From Nocardioidaceae bacterium (GTDB taxonomy: Bacteria > Actinomycetota > Actinomycetes > Propionibacteriales > Nocardioidaceae), in NCBI GenBank assembly GCA_030655315.1, contig JAURVT010000012.1, forward strand, positions 1 to 64,000: a stretch of 64,000 bases of DNA, written 5' to 3'. The translations under genes were made by a program, and so were the position numbers. The notes below the pieces were generated by a model. The model ran no database searches. It saw nothing but the letters and a program-made list of their open reading frames with translations, and had not been told where the DNA came from. Positions 33,116-41,785 of this stretch are shown in pieces (positions within the stretch are counted from its first letter, which is position 1; every line of letters begins with the position of its first letter).

Positions 33116-33850
33116 TCACCGCACCGAGGCGTGCAGCTCGGTCAACCGCTCGAGCGAGGCGTCGACGTGCGCGCGCATCGACGCCCGCGCCCGCGCCGGG
33201 TCCCGGTCGGCGATCGCCTCGACCAGCGCGACGTTGCGGCCGGTGGACCCGCGACGGAAGGCCGCGTCGGCCAGCGGCATCCGCAGCAGCCCCCCGAAGT
33301 CGGCCTCGAGCCGCACCACCTCGCGCACCAGCCGTGCGGACTGGGTGAGCGCGGCCACCGAGAGGAAGAGCTCGGAGTCCGAGTGCCGCCACGCGCCGAC
33401 GTCGGACTCGTCGCGGACGAGGAGGTCGCGCAGGTCGTCGACGTCGTCGTCGTCGGCGCGCTCGGCGGCCAGCTCGGCACAGCCGGCCAGGACCACCGCG
33501 TACACGGTGCCGCGGTCGCGCAGCTCGACCCGCGACATCGCGCCGAGGCGTCCGCCCAGCTCGACGCCGGCCGAGCGCGACCGGGTGACGAAGCTCCCGC
33601 CGCCGCGGCCACGGGTCGTGGTGACCAGGCCCTGGGCCCGCAGCCCGACCAGTGCCTCACGGGCGGTCACCGTCGCCACCCCGAGCATGCCGGCGAGCTC
33701 GGGCTCGCTCGGCAGCCGCTCGCCGTCGGCGAGCACGCCGGACCGGATCGCCTCGGCCAGCCGGTTCTCGACCCGCGACGCGCGCCCCTCGTCGCCGAGG
33801 GGGGCGAAGATCGCCGACCTGGCTCGGGTGGCGGGTCTACGGACCGTCAC
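33116..33850 (-). CDS. GntR-family (FadR-type) transcriptional regulator
   Basis: A 244-residue regulator. The winged helix has ERLPSEPELAGMLGVATVTA and LRAQGLVTTTRGRGGGSFV; an all-helical FCD effector domain follows, with acidic and histidine positions (RDESDVGAWRHSDSELFLSV) consistent with metal-assisted carboxylate binding. Start: I choose the GTG at 33850 because GAGG lies 8 nt upstream. A GTG at 33883 has no ribosome site. Divergent from the PotABCD-type operon with a 145-nt AT-richer gap, so it should control that operon and the Cache gene. Confidence 0.85.
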   Translation of the reverse strand: MTVRRPATRARSAIFAPLGDEGRASRVENRLAEAIRSGVLADGERLPSEPELAGMLGVATVTAREALVGLRAQGLVTTTRGRGGGSFVTRSRSAGVELGGRLGAMSRVELRDRGTVYAVVLAGCAELAAERADDDDVDDLRDLLVRDESDVGAWRHSDSELFLSVAALTQSARLVREVVRLEADFGGLLRMPLADAAFRRGSTGRNVALVEAIADRDPARARASMRAHVDASLERLTELHASVR

Positions 33851-33906
33851 GGCAACCGCCTCACGGGGGTCGGGAAGTCTCACGATCGTAACGAGCGGGG
33901 GTCTGG

Positions 33907-33932
33907 ATATCTAACATCTGGTCCTATATGTT
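33907..33932. promoter_or_regulatory. AT-rich inverted repeat in the GntR / pot divergent promoter region
   Basis: ATAT at 33907-33910 and 33926-33929 flank AACAT-N10-ATGTT (33913-33932). This is the only AT-rich patch in the gap and lies between two divergent genes, so it is the best candidate for the GntR operator. Confidence 0.45.
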
Positions 33933-33995
33933 TCGAGCACCCTTGCTGAAGATCTCCTGAGACTTCGCCCGCTCGACACCCCGTCAGGACCCTGC

Positions 33996-35045
33996 ATGCC
34001 GCTCACCCCCGCCGGCTCCCCCTCGGCCGCGATCACGCTGCGCGGACTGAGCAAGCACTTCGGCGACACCCGCGCGGTCGACGGCGTGGACCTCGACATC
34101 GCGGACGGGGAGTTCTTCTCGATGCTCGGGCCGTCGGGGTCGGGCAAGACCACGGTGCTGCGGCTCGTCGCCGGCTTCGAGCGGGCCACCGCGGGCACCG
34201 TAGAGCTCGCGGGCGAGGACGTCACCACCCGGGCCGCCTTCGACCGCGACGTCACCACCGTCTTCCAGGACTACGCCCTGTTCCCCCACATGTCGGTGCT
34301 GGACAACGTCGCCTACGGGCTGCGCGTGCGTGGCGTCGGCAAGGACGCCCGCCGCAAGCAGGCGCTCGAGGCGCTGGGCACGGTGCAGCTCGCCCACCTC
34401 AAGGACCGCAGGCCAGGTCAGTTGTCCGGCGGGCAGCGCCAGCGGGTCGCCCTCGCCCGCTCGATCGTGGTGCGGCCCAAGGTGCTGCTGCTCGACGAGC
34501 CCCTCGGCGCCCTCGACCTCAAGCTGCGCGAGCAGATGCAGGTCGAGCTCAAGCAGCTGCAGCGCGACCTCGGCATCACGTTCGTGTTCGTCACGCACGA
34601 CCAGGAGGAGGCGCTGACGCTCAGCGACCGCATCGCGGTGTTCAGCGACGGCCGGATCGTCCAGCTCGGCACGCCGCGCGAGATCTACGAGCACCCGACG
34701 TCGGAGTACGTCGCGTCGTTCGTCGGCACCTCCAACATCTTCGACGCCGCCACCTCCACCCGCCTGCTCGGACGCGACGCGACGCACGCCCTGCGCCCGG
34801 AGAAGATCTCGCTCAGCGGAGCCGACGAGGTCGACCCCGGCACCACGGACGGCGTCGTCCGCGCGCCCGGGGTGGTCACCGAGTCCATCTACCTCGGCAC
34901 CGGGCACCGCATCCACGTGCGGCTCGACGCCGGCGGCTCCCTCGTCGTCCTCGAGCAGAGCACCGGCGGGCGGGTCGCACGCGAGCAGCGCGGCGAGAAG
35001 GTCGTCGCCAGCTGGTCGCTCGACGACCTCGTCACCCTCACCTGA
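33996..35045 (+). CDS. PotA-type ABC transporter ATP-binding protein
   Basis: A 349-residue ATPase: Walker A GPSGSGKTTVLR near residue 48, Q-loop VFQDYALFPHMSV, signature LSGGQRQRVALARS, Walker B VLLLDEPLGALD, switch FVTHDQEEAL, then a TOBE domain with ALRPEKISL near 268. This is the spermidine/putrescine/iron branch (CUT/POPT type). First gene of a five-gene plus-strand operon with its binding protein, two permeases and an aldehyde dehydrogenase. Divergent from the GntR gene. Confidence 0.93.
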   Translation: MPLTPAGSPSAAITLRGLSKHFGDTRAVDGVDLDIADGEFFSMLGPSGSGKTTVLRLVAGFERATAGTVELAGEDVTTRAAFDRDVTTVFQDYALFPHMSVLDNVAYGLRVRGVGKDARRKQALEALGTVQLAHLKDRRPGQLSGGQRQRVALARSIVVRPKVLLLDEPLGALDLKLREQMQVELKQLQRDLGITFVFVTHDQEEALTLSDRIAVFSDGRIVQLGTPREIYEHPTSEYVASFVGTSNIFDAATSTRLLGRDATHALRPEKISLSGADEVDPGTTDGVVRAPGVVTESIYLGTGHRIHVRLDAGGSLVVLEQSTGGRVAREQRGEKVVASWSLDDLVTLT

Positions 35046-35082
35046 CCTCCAGCCCTCCACCCCCACCAGAGGAGATCCACCG

Positions 35083-36264
35083 ATGAGACTCACCACCCAC
35101 ACGAGCCGGCGCGCCGCGGGCGCGCTCGTGGCCAGCGGCGCCCTCGTCCTCCTCGCCGCGTGCGGCGGCGGAGGGTCCTCGTCCGAGGACACCGGGGCCG
35201 CGGCGAAGCTCGGCGAGAACGAGGGCCAGGTCTCGATCCTGGCCTGGCCCGGCTACGTCGAGGACGGCAGCAACGACCCCGAGGTCGACTGGGTCAGCGC
35301 GTTCGAGAAGGACACCGGCTGCCAGGTCACGTCCAAGACCTACGGCACCTCGGACGAGGCCTTCAACCTCGCCAAGACCGGCGACTACGACGTCGTCGTC
35401 GCGTCGGGCGACCTCACGGCGCGCATGGTCGCCTCCAAGCAGGCCGCCGAGGTCAACACCGACCTGATCCCCAACTACGCCGGGGTGTACGACTTCCTGA
35501 AGGACAAGGAGTGGAACACCTTCGACGGCAAGAACTACGGCGTCCCGCACGGCTACGGCGCCAACCTGCTGATGTACAACGAGGACGAGGTCTCGCCGGC
35601 CCCGACGTCGTGGTCCTCGGTGTTCGACGAGTCCTCGAAGTACAAGGGCAAGGTCACCGCGTACGACTCGCCGATCTACATCGCCGACGCCGCGCTGTAC
35701 CTGATGAACACCCAGCCCGACCTCGGGATCAAGAACCCCTACGCGCTGGACGACGAGCAGTTCGCCGCCACCGTCGAGGTGCTCAAGAACCAGCGCGCCA
35801 ACGTCGGCGAGTACTGGTCGGACTACCTCAAGGAGATCTCCGCCTTCGAGACCGGTGACACCGTCATCGGCACCACCTGGCAGGTGATCGCCAACTCGGT
35901 CGAGAAGTCCAAGGTCAAGGCCTTCCTGCCCGAGGAGGGCTCGACCGGCTGGAGCGACACCTGGATGATCTCGTCGCAGGCCAAGAACCCGAACTGCTCC
36001 TACGCCTGGCTCAACTACATCGAGTCGCCCGAGGCCAACGCCCAGGCCACCGAGTACTTCGGCGAGGCGCCGAACAACCCCGAGGCGTGCGAGTTCGCCA
36101 CCGACCCGACCTTCTGCGACACCTACAAGGCCGGCGACGAGGACTTCGCGTCCAAGCTCTGGTACTGGCGCACCCCGGTCGCCGAGTGCCTCGACGGGCG
36201 CACCGACGTCGAGTGCAAGGACTACTCGGAGTGGACCAAGGCCTGGACCGAGATCAAGGGCTGA
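35083..36264 (+). CDS. Polyamine-type ABC transporter substrate-binding lipoprotein
   Basis: A 393-residue lipoprotein with lipobox LVLLAAC (Cys near 27) followed by a Gly/Ser-rich tether, then a PotD/PotF-like extracellular solute-binding domain: VSILAWPGYVEDGSNDPEVD, SKTYGTSDEAFNLAKTG, YGVPHGYGANLLMYNEDEV, WMISSQAKNPNCSYAWLNYI. The AWPGYVE-type opening is typical of putrescine/spermidine binders. Four late cysteines (in EACEFATDPTFCD and AECLDGRTDVECKD) may form disulfides. The start follows GAGGAG. Confidence 0.9.
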   Translation: MRLTTHTSRRAAGALVASGALVLLAACGGGGSSSEDTGAAAKLGENEGQVSILAWPGYVEDGSNDPEVDWVSAFEKDTGCQVTSKTYGTSDEAFNLAKTGDYDVVVASGDLTARMVASKQAAEVNTDLIPNYAGVYDFLKDKEWNTFDGKNYGVPHGYGANLLMYNEDEVSPAPTSWSSVFDESSKYKGKVTAYDSPIYIADAALYLMNTQPDLGIKNPYALDDEQFAATVEVLKNQRANVGEYWSDYLKEISAFETGDTVIGTTWQVIANSVEKSKVKAFLPEEGSTGWSDTWMISSQAKNPNCSYAWLNYIESPEANAQATEYFGEAPNNPEACEFATDPTFCDTYKAGDEDFASKLWYWRTPVAECLDGRTDVECKDYSEWTKAWTEIKG

Positions 36265-36272
36265 CCCACCCC

Positions 36273-37184
36273 ATGTCGGTCGACACCACCCGCGCAGCCG
36301 TCCCCCCCTCCCGGGGGACGGCTGCGCGCCGGGCCTCGTCGCAGCTCAGCGCGCGACCACGGCTCCGGCTCTCGCTCCTCCTCGCGGCGCCGCTGACCTG
36401 GCTCGTCCTCGTCTACGTGGTCGCGCTCGCCGCCCTGCTCGTCTCCGCGCTGTGGACCGTCGACAGCTTCACCGGCGAGATCGACCGCTCGCTGACGCTC
36501 GACAACCTCAAGGAGATCACCACCGAGTCGCTGTACCGCACCGTCGCCCTGCGGACGGTGGGCGTCGCGGCGCTCGTCACCGTCGTCGACGTGCTGGTGG
36601 CCCTGCCGATCGCGTTCTACATGGCCAAGGTCGCCTCCAAGCGGGCCCAGCGGATCCTGGTGATCGCCGTCCTGACACCCCTGTGGGCCAGCTACCTGGT
36701 CAAGGCCTTCGCGTGGCGCTCGGTGCTCAGCGACGGCGGCATCTTCCAGTGGGCGGCCAGCCCGTTCGGGCTCGACACCCCCGGCTACGGCCTCACCGCG
36801 GTGGTGATCACGCAGGCCTACATCTGGCTCCCGTACGTGATCCTGCCGATCTTCGCCGGCCTCGAGCGGGTGCCGAACTCGCTCGTCGACGCCGCGGGCG
36901 ACCTCGGCGCGTCCCCCTGGACGTCCATGCGGACGATCGTGCTGCCGCTGCTCGTCCCGGCGATCATCGCCGGCTCGATCTTCAGCTTCTCGCTGACGCT
37001 GGGCGACTACATCACCGTCAACATCGTCGGCGGGGCCAACCAGATGCTCGGCAACCTCGTCTACACCAACGTCGGAGCGGCCAACAACCTGCCGCTCGCC
37101 GCCGCGATCGCGCTGATCCCGATCGTGATCATGATCGGGTACCTGACGGCCGTGCGCCGCACCGGTGCCCTCGAGAACCTCTAG
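36273..37184 (+). CDS. PotB-type ABC transporter permease
   Basis: A 303-residue membrane permease with about six helices and the BPD_transp_1 EAA-like loop GDLGASPWTSMRTIVLPLLV near residue 208. The charged N-terminus precedes the first helix (LLLAAPLTWLVLVYVVAL). Starts 9 nt after the binding-protein gene. Partner of the next gene in a heterodimeric channel. Confidence 0.9.
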   Translation: MSVDTTRAAVPPSRGTAARRASSQLSARPRLRLSLLLAAPLTWLVLVYVVALAALLVSALWTVDSFTGEIDRSLTLDNLKEITTESLYRTVALRTVGVAALVTVVDVLVALPIAFYMAKVASKRAQRILVIAVLTPLWASYLVKAFAWRSVLSDGGIFQWAASPFGLDTPGYGLTAVVITQAYIWLPYVILPIFAGLERVPNSLVDAAGDLGASPWTSMRTIVLPLLVPAIIAGSIFSFSLTLGDYITVNIVGGANQMLGNLVYTNVGAANNLPLAAAIALIPIVIMIGYLTAVRRTGALENL

Positions 37185-37192
37185 GGCGGACG

Positions 37193-37993
37193 ATGATCCT
37201 CAGCTCCACGGTCCGACGCGTGCTCGTGGCCCTCACCGGCCTCGTGCTCCTCGTCATGTACCTGCCGCTCGTCGTGGTCGTGATCAACTCGTTCAACCCG
37301 AGCCGCACGCTCACCTGGCCGCCGACCGGCGTCACGCTCGAGTGGTGGCGACGGGCCTGGGAGAGCGAGGGCGCGCGCGACGCGGTCGTCTCCAGCGTCG
37401 AGGTCGCCGTGGCGTCGACGGTGATCGCTCTCGTCCTCGGCACGCTGATGTCGCTCGCGCTGCAGCGCTACCGCTTCTTCGGCAAGAGCTCGGTCAACCT
37501 GCTCGTGATCCTGCCGATCGCCCTGCCGGGCATCGTCACCGGCATCGCGCTCAACAACGCCTTCCGCGGCATCCTCGGGATCCAGCTGGGCATCCTCACC
37601 GTCATCGTGGCGCACGCGACGTTCTGCATCGTCACCGTGTTCAACAACGTGCAGGCGCGGCTGCGGCGGATGGGGGGCAGCTTCGAGGAGGCGTCCGCCG
37701 ACCTCGGCGCCGGGGTCTGGACGACGTTCCGGCTGGTCACGTTCCCCCAGCTTCGCTCGGCGCTGCTGGCCGGCGGGCTGCTCGCCTTCGCGCTCAGCTT
37801 CGACGAGATCATCGTCACCACCTTCACCGCCGGCGCCGGCACGACGACCCTGCCCATCTGGATCCTGAACAACCTGTTCCGGCCCAACCAGGCGCCCGTC
37901 GTCAACGTCGTCGCCGTGGTCCTGATCCTGGTGTCGATCCTGCCGATCTGGCTGGCGCAGAAGCTGAGTGGCGACACCGAGGCGCTCCGCTAG
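37193..37993 (+). CDS. PotC-type ABC transporter permease
   Basis: A 266-residue permease with about six helices, FNPSRTLTWPP after the first helix (a PotC-type marker) and the EAA loop EASADLGAGVWTTFRLVTFP near residue 164. ATG at 37193, 8 nt after the PotB-like stop. Completes the importer. Confidence 0.9.
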   Translation: MILSSTVRRVLVALTGLVLLVMYLPLVVVVINSFNPSRTLTWPPTGVTLEWWRRAWESEGARDAVVSSVEVAVASTVIALVLGTLMSLALQRYRFFGKSSVNLLVILPIALPGIVTGIALNNAFRGILGIQLGILTVIVAHATFCIVTVFNNVQARLRRMGGSFEEASADLGAGVWTTFRLVTFPQLRSALLAGGLLAFALSFDEIIVTTFTAGAGTTTLPIWILNNLFRPNQAPVVNVVAVVLILVSILPIWLAQKLSGDTEALR

Positions 37994-38037
37994 CGTCTGT
38001 ATCGAACCCCTTCGCACACCCACCCGAGGAGCTAGTT

Positions 38038-39420
38038 GTGGCCAGTCCCCAGTACCAGGTCGTGGACCCGTCGACCGGCAAGGTCGAGCAGACCTTCGAG
38101 ACCGCGACCGACACCGAGGTCGAGGCGGCGCTGGCGTCGTCGCACGAGGCGTTCACCGCCTGGAAGGACGTGCCGATCGAGGAGCGGGCGACGATCGTCA
38201 AGCGCGTCGCGGCGCTCTTCATCGAGCGCAAGGACGAGCTCGGCGCGATCTGCACCGCCGAGATGGGCAAGCCGCTGTCGGAGGCGGTCGGCGAGGCCGA
38301 GTTCAGCGGCGAGATCTTCGACTACTTCGCGACCGAGGGCCCCGGGCTCGCCGCGGACCAGCCCATCACCACGTTCGCCGGCGGCTCGGCCGTCGTGCAG
38401 AAGCTGCCCGTGGGCTCGCTGCTCGGGATCATGCCGTGGAACTACCCCTTCTACCAGGTGGCCCGGTTCGCGGCCCCCAACCTGATGCTGGGCAACACGG
38501 TGATCCTCAAGCACGCCGAGTCGGTGCCGCGCTCGGCGCTCGCCATCCAGCAGCTGATGGACGACGCAGGCGTGCCCGCGGGCGCCTACGTCAACCTGTT
38601 CGCCGACCACGACCAGATCGAGACGATCATCGCCGACCCGCGCATCCAGGGCGTCTCGCTCACCGGGTCCGAGCGCGCCGGCGCCGTCGTGGCCGCGCTC
38701 GCGGGCAAGAACCTGAAGAAGTGCGTGCTCGAGCTGGGCGGGTCCGACCCCTACATCGTGCTCGACAGCGACGACGTGCCCGCCGCCGCCGACACCGCGT
38801 GGGAGACCCGCATCGGCAACGTCGGGCAGGCCTGCAACTCCAACAAGCGGATGATCGTCATGGACGACGTCTTCGGCGACTTCGTGGCGCGCCTGACCGA
38901 GCGGGCCAAGGACCTCAGCCCCGGCGACCCGGCCGCCGAGAACGACGGCGAGTTCGCGCCGCTGTCGTCGCGCAAGGCCGCCGAGACCCTCGACGAGCAG
39001 GTGCAGGACGCGGTGAGCAAGGGCGCCACGCTCCACGCCGGCGGCGTGCTCTCCGACGGCCCCGCCGCGTACTACTCGCCCGCCGTGCTCACCGGCGTCA
39101 CCGAGGGGATGCGCGCGTTCCGCGAGGAGCTGTTCGGCCCCGTGGCCGTCGTCTACTCGGTCTCGAGCGACGACGAGGCGCTCGCGCTCGCCAACGACAG
39201 CGCGTACGGGCTCGGCGGCGCGGTGTTCAGCACCGACCCCGCTCGCGCACGCGCCGTCGCCCAACGTCTCGAGGTGGGCATGGCCAACGTCAACACCCCT
39301 GCGGGCGAGGGCGCGGAGATCCCGTTCGGCGGCGTCAAGCGCTCCGGCTTCGGGCGCGAGCTCGGCCCGCTCGGCATGGACGAGTTCGTCAACAAGCGGA
39401 TGTTCTTCGTCGGCGAGTGA
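38038..39420 (+). CDS. Aldehyde dehydrogenase, succinate-semialdehyde dehydrogenase type
   Basis: A 460-residue ALDH of the shorter SSADH (GabD2/Sad) type. PWNYPFYQV is near residue 138, LTGSERAG near 210, ELGGSDPYIV (glutamate) near 235, NVGQACNSNKR with the catalytic cysteine near 270, and FGGVKRSGFGREL near 430. Start GTG at 38038 with GAGGAG 6 nt upstream. It lies 44 nt after the PotC-like gene. Oxidation of a semialdehyde from polyamine or GABA breakdown is the simplest reading of the context. The amine-oxidising step is not encoded here. Confidence 0.88.
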   Translation: MASPQYQVVDPSTGKVEQTFETATDTEVEAALASSHEAFTAWKDVPIEERATIVKRVAALFIERKDELGAICTAEMGKPLSEAVGEAEFSGEIFDYFATEGPGLAADQPITTFAGGSAVVQKLPVGSLLGIMPWNYPFYQVARFAAPNLMLGNTVILKHAESVPRSALAIQQLMDDAGVPAGAYVNLFADHDQIETIIADPRIQGVSLTGSERAGAVVAALAGKNLKKCVLELGGSDPYIVLDSDDVPAAADTAWETRIGNVGQACNSNKRMIVMDDVFGDFVARLTERAKDLSPGDPAAENDGEFAPLSSRKAAETLDEQVQDAVSKGATLHAGGVLSDGPAAYYSPAVLTGVTEGMRAFREELFGPVAVVYSVSSDDEALALANDSAYGLGGAVFSTDPARARAVAQRLEVGMANVNTPAGEGAEIPFGGVKRSGFGRELGPLGMDEFVNKRMFFVGE

Positions 39421-39546
39421 CCGCTCGACCGCCCGCCGGCCGGACCTCCTGCCGGCGGGTGGTCGCTCTCTCGCGTGACCTCAGGTAAGGGTGGACTACC
39501 CTGGTGCGCGACGACGGGACGCGAGCGAGCTGGGCAGGTGACGGCC

Positions 39547-40575
39547 ATGACCGGTGACGGTCACCGGGTCGACGACCGGCTGCTCACCGAGGCGCTCTCG
39601 CGGCTGGTGCAGGTGGTCGCCGCCGGCGGATCGGCCGACGAGGTGGTTCGCGAGCTCTGCGAGGCCACCGCCGCCGTCGTGCTCGACGGCCGCCGGGCCC
39701 ACGTGCTCGTCGACCCCGTGGTGCGCCCGGACGAGCTCGTCGCCCCCGTCGCGACGACCGGCCTGACCCGTCTGCAGCAGCTCGTCGAGGTCGGACCGAG
39801 CCGCGCGTGCGCGACGTCGCTCGACTCGATGACCGTCGTCGCCGGCCGGACCGCGATCGCCGGCGCGCCGTGGCCCGAGATGCGGGCCGCTGCCGTGCGG
39901 GCCGACGTCGGGCTCGTCGTGCTGGTGCCCCTGGTGGGCGACGGCCACCGCGGATGGGGCGTCCTGCAGGTCCTCGTGCCCACCGACGCGCCCTGGTCCG
40001 AGCACCACCTCGAGGCCGTCGTCGCCCTCTGCGGGGTCGCCGCGCTGGGCGTGGCGGCCGCCGCGCACCACGACGTCGCCGCGGTCGCGAGCGCCGAGCT
40101 GGCGGCCGCCGAGGGACGCGACCCGCTGACGGGCCTCCCCGACCGCGTCGAGCTGGTCGACCGGGTCGAGACGGCGCTCGCCGACCCCGCGGCGCAGCGG
40201 GTGGGCGTCGCGATCCTCGACGTGCTGGGCCTGCGCGCGCTCCGGTCGCAGCTGGGCCTCCGGTCGGGCGACGCGCTGATGCGCGAGACCGCGCTGCGCG
40301 CCTGGGGGGCCCTCACCGGCAACGAGACCTTCGGGCGCTGGAGCGGCAGCGAGCTGATGGTCGTGGTGACGGGACTGCCCGACGACGTCGTCCTCGCCAC
40401 GTCGGAGCTGTCCGAGCTGGCCCTGCGCCTGGGCGCGGCGGCGACGCGCGTCGTCACCCTGCCCGACGGGCGCTCGGTGGCGGTGCGCACCGCGGTCGGC
40501 ATCGCCCTGGCCGACCGCGGGTCCGACCTCGCGAGCCTGGTCAACGCGGCCGAGGCCACGGTGCGCCGGACCTAG
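39547..40575 (+). CDS. GAF and degenerate GGDEF domain protein
   Basis: A 342-residue soluble protein. Residues 1-165 resemble a GAF domain. From about 195, RDPLTGLPDRVELVDRVETA begins a GGDEF domain, and LRSGDALMRETALRAW follows the fold. The active-site loop that should read GGDEF is SGSEL (in GRWSGSELMVV), so diguanylate cyclase activity is unlikely. It may sense c-di-GMP or GTP or act as a scaffold. ATG at 39547. A GTG 9 nt earlier is possible. Convergent with the next gene, whose stop is 4 nt away. Confidence 0.8.
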   Translation: MTGDGHRVDDRLLTEALSRLVQVVAAGGSADEVVRELCEATAAVVLDGRRAHVLVDPVVRPDELVAPVATTGLTRLQQLVEVGPSRACATSLDSMTVVAGRTAIAGAPWPEMRAAAVRADVGLVVLVPLVGDGHRGWGVLQVLVPTDAPWSEHHLEAVVALCGVAALGVAAAAHHDVAAVASAELAAAEGRDPLTGLPDRVELVDRVETALADPAAQRVGVAILDVLGLRALRSQLGLRSGDALMRETALRAWGALTGNETFGRWSGSELMVVVTGLPDDVVLATSELSELALRLGAAATRVVTLPDGRSVAVRTAVGIALADRGSDLASLVNAAEATVRRT

Positions 40576-40579
40576 ACGG

Positions 40580-41590
40580 TCAGGACGACCGGTGGTCGTC
40601 CAGCCAGCGACCGAGGTGCTCGTAGGCGGACCTGCGGGGCTCGGGCAGCGAGAGGAAGACGTCGTGGCGCGCGTCGACCACCGGCACCACGGTGGTCTCG
40701 CCGCCGAGGCATCCCGCCCACCGGGCGATCTGGCGGACGTCGAGGACGGTGTCGGCGCGGTCGCTCGCGTCGCTGTAGCGCGAGGAGTAGTGGGTCTTGT
40801 CCGAGCGCAGCACGAGCGACGGCACGCCGACGTCGAGCCCCCGGTGCAGGCGGGCCTGTCCGCGTCGCACGGCGTTGAGCCAGCCGACGGTGACCGGGAA
40901 GCCCTCCAGCGGCTTGAGCGCGACGTCGAAGTCCCACTCGCCGGTGCCGCTGGTGTGCAGCGTCTGCCCGTAGACGCCCTCGGGCAGGTCGAGCGGTCGC
41001 AGCGGTCGCACACGGGCGACGCCCTGGAGCGCCCAGGTGACCGGGCCGCGCATCACCGGCTTGCCCTGCAGGTCGAACCACGGGCTGTTGAGGACCAGGC
41101 CCGCGAACGGGGCCGTCCGGCCCTCCCGGCGCCGACGGTCCAGGTGCAGGGGCACGATCAGCCCCCCGGTCGAGTGCGCGACGAGCGTGACCGGGACGCC
41201 GGGATGGTCGGCGGCGATCGTCGCGGCGGCCTCGTCGAGCTCGGCGTCGTACTGCGCGAGGTCCGAGACGTAGTGCGCGGTCTGGCCGGGGCGTCGGGCG
41301 CGGCCGGACTTGCGCAGGTCGAGGGCGTAGAAGGCCAGCCCGCGGGCGGCGGCGAAGTCGGCCAGGTCGGTCTGGAAGAAGTAGTCCGAGAAGCCGTGCA
41401 CGTACAGGACCGCGCCGCTCACCGTCTCGTCCGGCCGCGGGGTGCGCCGCACGACCACCGCGACGACGTCGCCCTCGCCGTCGGGGTCCGGCCCCAGCTC
41501 GATCGTGCGCTGCTCGTAGCCGTCGCCGAGGACGTCGGGCTCCCACCCGAGGGCGGCAGAGGTGCTCGTCATGCTCCCAGTCTGGCCCAT
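40580..41590 (-). CDS. Alpha/beta hydrolase (serine hydrolase, monoglyceride-lipase-like)
   Basis: A 336-residue alpha/beta hydrolase of the Hydrolase_4 type. LYVHGFSDYFFQTDLADF is near residue 68 (oxyanion), FYALDLRKSGRAR near 95, the nucleophile serine is in LVAHSTGGLIVP near 150, and the histidine is in DARHDVFLSL near 315. ATG at 41590 has GGGGAGG upstream, better than an internal ATG at 41572. Cytoplasmic; likely a lipase or esterase. Divergent from chorismate mutase. Confidence 0.82.
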   Translation of the reverse strand: MGQTGSMTSTSAALGWEPDVLGDGYEQRTIELGPDPDGEGDVVAVVVRRTPRPDETVSGAVLYVHGFSDYFFQTDLADFAAARGLAFYALDLRKSGRARRPGQTAHYVSDLAQYDAELDEAAATIAADHPGVPVTLVAHSTGGLIVPLHLDRRRREGRTAPFAGLVLNSPWFDLQGKPVMRGPVTWALQGVARVRPLRPLDLPEGVYGQTLHTSGTGEWDFDVALKPLEGFPVTVGWLNAVRRGQARLHRGLDVGVPSLVLRSDKTHYSSRYSDASDRADTVLDVRQIARWAGCLGGETTVVPVVDARHDVFLSLPEPRRSAYEHLGRWLDDHRSS

Positions 41591-41604
41591 CCCCGCCTCC
41601 CCAC

Positions 41605-41754
41605 CTTGACCTGGCACGACACGATCTTGACCCCGCACGACACCCCCTCCCCCGCCCGCCCTCTCGCCGAGCGGCGCAGAACCGGGGTCGACACACGGTT
41701 CCGGGCCCGATCCTGCGCCACTCGACCATGGTCTTGCGCCACTCGGCGACGGGC
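41605..41754. repeat. Two tandem 21-bp degenerate repeats in a divergent intergenic region
   Basis: CTTGACC-two-GCACGACAC occurs at 41605-41622 and 41626-41643 (period 21). (C/T)TGCGCCACTCG occurs at 41713-41724 and 41734-41745 (period 21). Both pairs fall in the 195-nt gap between the hydrolase and chorismate mutase genes. No coding potential is seen. Confidence 0.6.
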
Positions 41755-41772
41755 GCCGCGGACGTCACGACC

Positions 41773-41778
41773 TAGACT
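41773..41778 (+). promoter_or_regulatory. Possible -10 element for leaderless chorismate mutase mRNA
   Basis: TAGACT stands 7 nt before the GTG at 41786 and no ribosome site precedes the GTG. A leaderless start is the likely reading. The same spacing is seen at 56131-56136. Confidence 0.45.
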
Positions 41779-41785
41779 GCGGGAC

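Noticed and set aside
33851-33883. GTG at 33883 as start of the GntR gene.
   Set aside because: No ribosome site; GTG at 33850 has GAGG 8 nt upstream. Not fully excluded.
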